A stretch of DNA of 64,000 nucleotides from JAABRU01 sp050180235 (lineage in GTDB: Bacteria; Desulfobacterota; Desulfobacteria; Desulfobacterales; Desulfococcaceae), in the NCBI GenBank assembly GCA_050180235.1, contig JBFXEJ010000002.1, positions 74,213 through 138,212 on the forward strand, written 5' to 3'. The stretch's first letter is position 1, and each line of letters begins with the position of its first letter. Of this stretch, positions 61,162 to 64,000 are shown in pieces. Under the pieces are notes generated by a model. It made no database searches. It was not told where the DNA came from and worked only from the letters and a program-made list of their open reading frames with translations. Both the position numbers and the translations under genes were made by a program.

Positions 61162-61659
61162 ATGAAAATCCCCAACACATTTTTCAAATTCATTCTGTAC
61201 AGCCTTATACTTACAGTGTTTCCGGCAGTCGCTGTTTACCCCGGCCAAAGTCAGGAAATTGTCCTGTCCAAAGGTCAGACCGTGTATGTGGCTGTGTATT
61301 CACATATTTACAGCGGAGATCGGGAACATCCCTTTGATTTGACTACAACTCTGAGCATCCGCAACACAGACAGAAACCATTCCGTAACCCTGGTTTCGGT
61401 GGATTATTATGACACGGACGGGAAAATGCTGTCGAATTATCTCAAAAGCCCTTTGGAAGTCAAACCTCTGGCATCTGCCCGGTATATCATAAGGGAATCA
61501 GACAGAACCGGCGGATCAGGAGCAAAATTTCTGGTGAAATGGACATCGGACATACCTGTGAACATGCCTCTGATCGAAAGTATCATGATCGGAACCAAAA
61601 ACCAGCAGGGCATATCCTTTACTTCACGCGGTCAGGTTATTACCGAAGATAAGCAGTGA
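61162..61659 (+). CDS. DUF3124 family exported protein
   Basis: 165 residues from the ATG at 61162, preceded by AAAGGAG. The longer frame from 61012 runs through the MITE. KIPNTFFKFILYSLILTVFP is a signal peptide. VYVAVYSHIYSGDREHPFDL, SIRNTDRNHSVTLVSVDYYD and MIGTKNQQGISFTSRGQVI match my recollection of DUF3124. It is probably periplasmic; function unknown. It ends 3 bases before recD. Confidence 0.7.
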   Translation: MKIPNTFFKFILYSLILTVFPAVAVYPGQSQEIVLSKGQTVYVAVYSHIYSGDREHPFDLTTTLSIRNTDRNHSVTLVSVDYYDTDGKMLSNYLKSPLEVKPLASARYIIRESDRTGGSGAKFLVKWTSDIPVNMPLIESIMIGTKNQQGISFTSRGQVITEDKQ

Positions 61660-61662
61660 GTC

Positions 61663-63495
61663 ATGAAAAAAAGCACCCGTCTTTCCCCTTTGTATGACTG
61701 CGGCGCATTCTCCTCCCTTGACATCCGTTTTGCGGATTTTCTGTGGAAAATTGCAGACAAAAAATCTGAAGAAATTCTTCTGTCCGCAGCCCTGGTCAGC
61801 AGAAGTCAGCGCAACGGACATATCTGCATGGATCTGACATCCGCAGCCGGAACCAGTCTGAAAGAAGGGAAAAACAGCATACCTGTTGTCTGTCCGGCTC
61901 TGGAAGACTGGCTTGCCGTGCTCGGTTCGTCCGGAGTGGCGGGAAAACCCGGAGATTTTAAGCCTCTGGTGCTGGATCATAAAAACCGTCTCTATCTGCA
62001 CCGCTATTGGGAATATGAACAGCATCTCGCGGAACTGATCCTGAAACGCGTGGCAGATCCGCCTGAATCCGTATCCCTGCCGGAAAACATAATGGATTTG
62101 CTTTTTCCCTCACCTGAAACCGGGGAAACCGACTGGCAGAAAGTGGCAGCGTTTGCTGCCATGACCAGAAAATTCTGCGTGATTTCCGGAGGCCCCGGCA
62201 CAGGCAAAACCACAACAGTTGCCCGGATTCTGGCTTTGCTTACGGCACAGGCAGGAGAAAAAAAACTGCGCATTGCCCTGACAGCGCCCACAGGCAAGGC
62301 AGCCGCAAGACTGCAGGAGGCCATTGTCCGGGAAAAGGCCAGGTTCGGAAAAATCATCCAGGAGGATATGGAAAGCGGAGCATCCACAATACACCGTCTT
62401 CTGGGCTATATTTCCGGTTCCCCGGATTTCCGCCATAATGCGGAAAATCCTTTGTCTGCGGATGTTGTGGTCGTGGATGAGGCTTCTATGGTGGATATGG
62501 CTCTTATGTCCAAACTGGTGCAGGCTTTGCCGGAACCTGCGCGGCTTATCCTGCTGGGAGACAAAGATCAGCTTACCTCTGTGGAAGCCGGATATGTGCT
62601 GGGTGACATCTGCGACACCGGAAATGTGCATCCTTTTTCCCAAAATTTCTGCCGTGATCTGAAAAAATTTGCAGGACAGGAACTTGAATGCAAAGCCAAA
62701 GGAGATGAGCCTGAAATCTGTGACTGCATTGTTCAGTTGCAGAAAAGCCACCGCTTTGGGGACGCGACAGGCATACAGGCTCTCAGTCAGGCCATCAACG
62801 AAGGCAGCAGCACAAAAGCCGCTGCCCTGCTCAAAAGTGGCGAATATCCGGATATTTCATGGAAAGAACTGCCGCGATCCCGTGATCTGGGCGGTGCGCT
62901 GAAGGAAACCATCATAAAAGGATACGGGGATTATCTGAAAAATCCCTATAATCCTACAGCAGTATTCAGGGCTTTTGACAGTTTCCGCATTCTCTGCGCT
63001 CTCCGCAAAGGGCCTTTTGGGGTGGAAGAAATCAACCGGCTGACAGAACAGATTCTGTCAGCAGCAGGCATTATCCATGCTTCCGGCGCTTGGTATAAAG
63101 GCCGGCCTGTTCTCATCAGCCGGAATGACTATCATTTGGATCTGTTCAACGGTGATGTGGGCATTGCCCTGCCTGATCCGGATAACGGAGACAATATCCG
63201 GATTTTTTTCCGGGGAGATGGGAATATCTTCCGCAAATTCAATCCTATGCGCCTGCCGGAACACGAAACCGTGTTTGCCATGACGGTTCACAAAAGCCAG
63301 GGATCAGAATTTGGCCGGGTGGTGCTGATTCTGCCGGATCAGGATTCCCCTGTGCTGACCCGTGAACTGCTTTATACCGGCATCACAAGAGCGGTCAGCC
63401 GTGCAGAGATATGGGGAACCGAAGAGGTTTTCAGCTCTGCCGTGTCACGGAACATCCGCAGAACTTCAGGGCTGCGGGATGCCCTGTGGGAATGA
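61663..63495 (+). CDS. recD: Exodeoxyribonuclease V subunit alpha (RecD helicase)
   Basis: 610 residues. Walker A SGGPGTGKTTT (about 176-184), APTGKAAARL, Walker B VVVDEASMVD, the GDKDQL motif and the C-terminal VHKSQGSEF (UvrD-like C2 domain) identify RecD. It is the 5'-3' helicase of the RecBCD double-strand-break repair and DNA degradation machine. RecB and RecC genes are not in the window. It starts 3 bases after DUF3124. Confidence 0.9.
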   Translation: MKKSTRLSPLYDCGAFSSLDIRFADFLWKIADKKSEEILLSAALVSRSQRNGHICMDLTSAAGTSLKEGKNSIPVVCPALEDWLAVLGSSGVAGKPGDFKPLVLDHKNRLYLHRYWEYEQHLAELILKRVADPPESVSLPENIMDLLFPSPETGETDWQKVAAFAAMTRKFCVISGGPGTGKTTTVARILALLTAQAGEKKLRIALTAPTGKAAARLQEAIVREKARFGKIIQEDMESGASTIHRLLGYISGSPDFRHNAENPLSADVVVVDEASMVDMALMSKLVQALPEPARLILLGDKDQLTSVEAGYVLGDICDTGNVHPFSQNFCRDLKKFAGQELECKAKGDEPEICDCIVQLQKSHRFGDATGIQALSQAINEGSSTKAAALLKSGEYPDISWKELPRSRDLGGALKETIIKGYGDYLKNPYNPTAVFRAFDSFRILCALRKGPFGVEEINRLTEQILSAAGIIHASGAWYKGRPVLISRNDYHLDLFNGDVGIALPDPDNGDNIRIFFRGDGNIFRKFNPMRLPEHETVFAMTVHKSQGSEFGRVVLILPDQDSPVLTRELLYTGITRAVSRAEIWGTEEVFSSAVSRNIRRTSGLRDALWE

Positions 63496-63542
63496 TTCCG
63501 GAATGACTGCCAGACTTTCAGTCCGGCACCCAGGAAATTGCT

Positions 63543-63685
63543 TTAAGGTGATTTCCATTAATGATTATACCGTTTTTCGTAGGGCGGGCACGGCTTTTTG
63601 TGCCCGCCGTTTCAGCAGGACGGCGGGCACAGAAAGCCGTGCCCACCCTACAATGATGGTACATTTTTTCATGGAAATCGCCTAA
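63543..63685. mobile_element. MITE-like family B, copy 3
   Basis: TTAAGGTGATTTCCATTAAT to TCATGGAAATCGCCTAA with the GGGCGGGCACGGCTTTTTG core. Compared with copy 2, the loop side reads CAGCAGGACGG instead of CTGCTGAAACGG. Confidence 0.75.
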
Positions 63686-63693
63686 GTCATATT

Positions 63694-63821
63694 ATACCGG
63701 TTCGCTATTGAATTTATACAATAAGGTGAGTTGTTTCCTCTGTGTTCTCTGTGGTTTTTTTCTCTCTGTGTTCTCTGTGGGAAACCTAATCATAAGTATA
63801 TTTTCAATGGAGAATTGGTAT
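63694..63821. mobile_element. MITE-like family C, copy with CTCTGTGTTCTCTGTGG interior
   Basis: ATACCGGTTCGCTATTGAAT to TTCAATGGAGAATTGGTAT; the interior holds a repeated CTCTGTGTTCTCTGTGG motif. Confidence 0.6.
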
Positions 63822-63832
63822 TATACCGGTTC

Positions 63833-63960
63833 GCCATTGATTTGATACAATACCGACAGCTTTTCCGCAGTTGCGCATGTGCAAAAAACCGCTCCACTTA
63901 ATTTTTGCACTCCTCCGGATTTGCATTCCGCATTGTATAAAACCAATGGCGAACCGGTAT
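63833..63960. mobile_element. MITE-like family C, copy
   Basis: ATACCGGTTCGCCATTGATT to ACCAATGGCGAACCGGTAT with the GTGCAAAAAACCGCTCCAC core and CTCCTCCGGAT. Confidence 0.75.
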
Positions 63961-64000
63961 TGCACAGCTCTTTAAAAAAAATCAGCAGGTTAATGTATAC

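Overview
The gene content suggests a Desulfobacterota (Desulfobacteraceae-like) anaerobe with a large, repeat-rich genome. The basis is a modular beta-oxidation locus under a TetR regulator, DUF3786 and DUF3124 proteins, a dnaX-ybaB-recR housekeeping block, many toxin-antitoxin genes and dense families of short non-coding inverted-repeat elements. The taxonomic assignment is inference; there is no rRNA or tRNA gene in the window.

Layout. 1-9.2 kb: the end of a large membrane protein gene, tyrA and a leuB-like gene (all minus strand), then a membrane sensor histidine kinase and an HD-domain protein. 9.4-19.9 kb: a defence-type region holding a single-chain restriction-modification enzyme, an ApeA-like HEPN protein, a fused two-domain peptide ABC ATPase, an IS1-like remnant and a DUF262/HNH (GmrSD-like) protein. 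The ApeA-like and DUF262 genes are markedly AT-rich. 19.97-23.9 kb: dnaX, ybaB, recR, a YkgJ-type protein and murI in one tight run. 24-27.3 kb: an AAA ATPase overlapping a TOPRIM-like gene, a DUF3786 gene, and the deletion-scarred remnant of a second ATPase/TOPRIM cassette. 27.7-30.7 kb: spoVR and a DUF444 gene.

30.9-35.9 kb: a run of small modules, all on the minus strand: a zinc-ribbon membrane protein, a frameshifted RelE-type pair, a retropepsin-like protease pair, VapBC and an AvcD-like anti-phage dCTP deaminase. They are separated by imperfect hairpins with AAC/GTT ends that resemble integron attC sites. No integrase is present. 36-37.5 kb is non-coding and full of inverted-repeat elements.

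37.6-44.4 kb: a TetR regulator lacking a normal start codon, then acyl-CoA dehydrogenase, a FadN-like hydroxyacyl-CoA dehydrogenase/enoyl-CoA hydratase and a thiolase. Together these cover the full beta-oxidation spiral. Three palindromes of the TGAATGA-N4-TCATTCA type probably form its operators, and a rho-independent terminator closes the locus. 44.6-47.3 kb: an unknown AT-rich gene, a perfect nested palindrome, a truncated ORF and two antitoxin/ParE pairs. 48.1-51.6 kb: dnaE. 51.9-53.2 kb: an IS1-like insertion sequence. 54.4-57.1 kb: a membrane protein with a long HEAT-repeat tail. 57.4-59.4 kb: a Ktr/Trk potassium uptake pair. 60.3-63.5 kb: an orphan livF with a near-leaderless promoter, a DUF3124 lipoprotein-like gene and recD.

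The most unusual feature is the density of MITE-like families. Families A and B share the terminal repeat TTAAGGTGATTTCC. Family C has ATACCGATTCGCCATTGG ends. Family D has CCAATTTTG/CAAAATTGG ends. Several single-copy palindromic elements also occur. Some are nested, one splits a transposase remnant, one touches the stop codon of livF, and a related low-complexity inverted repeat lies in frame inside an ABC transporter gene.
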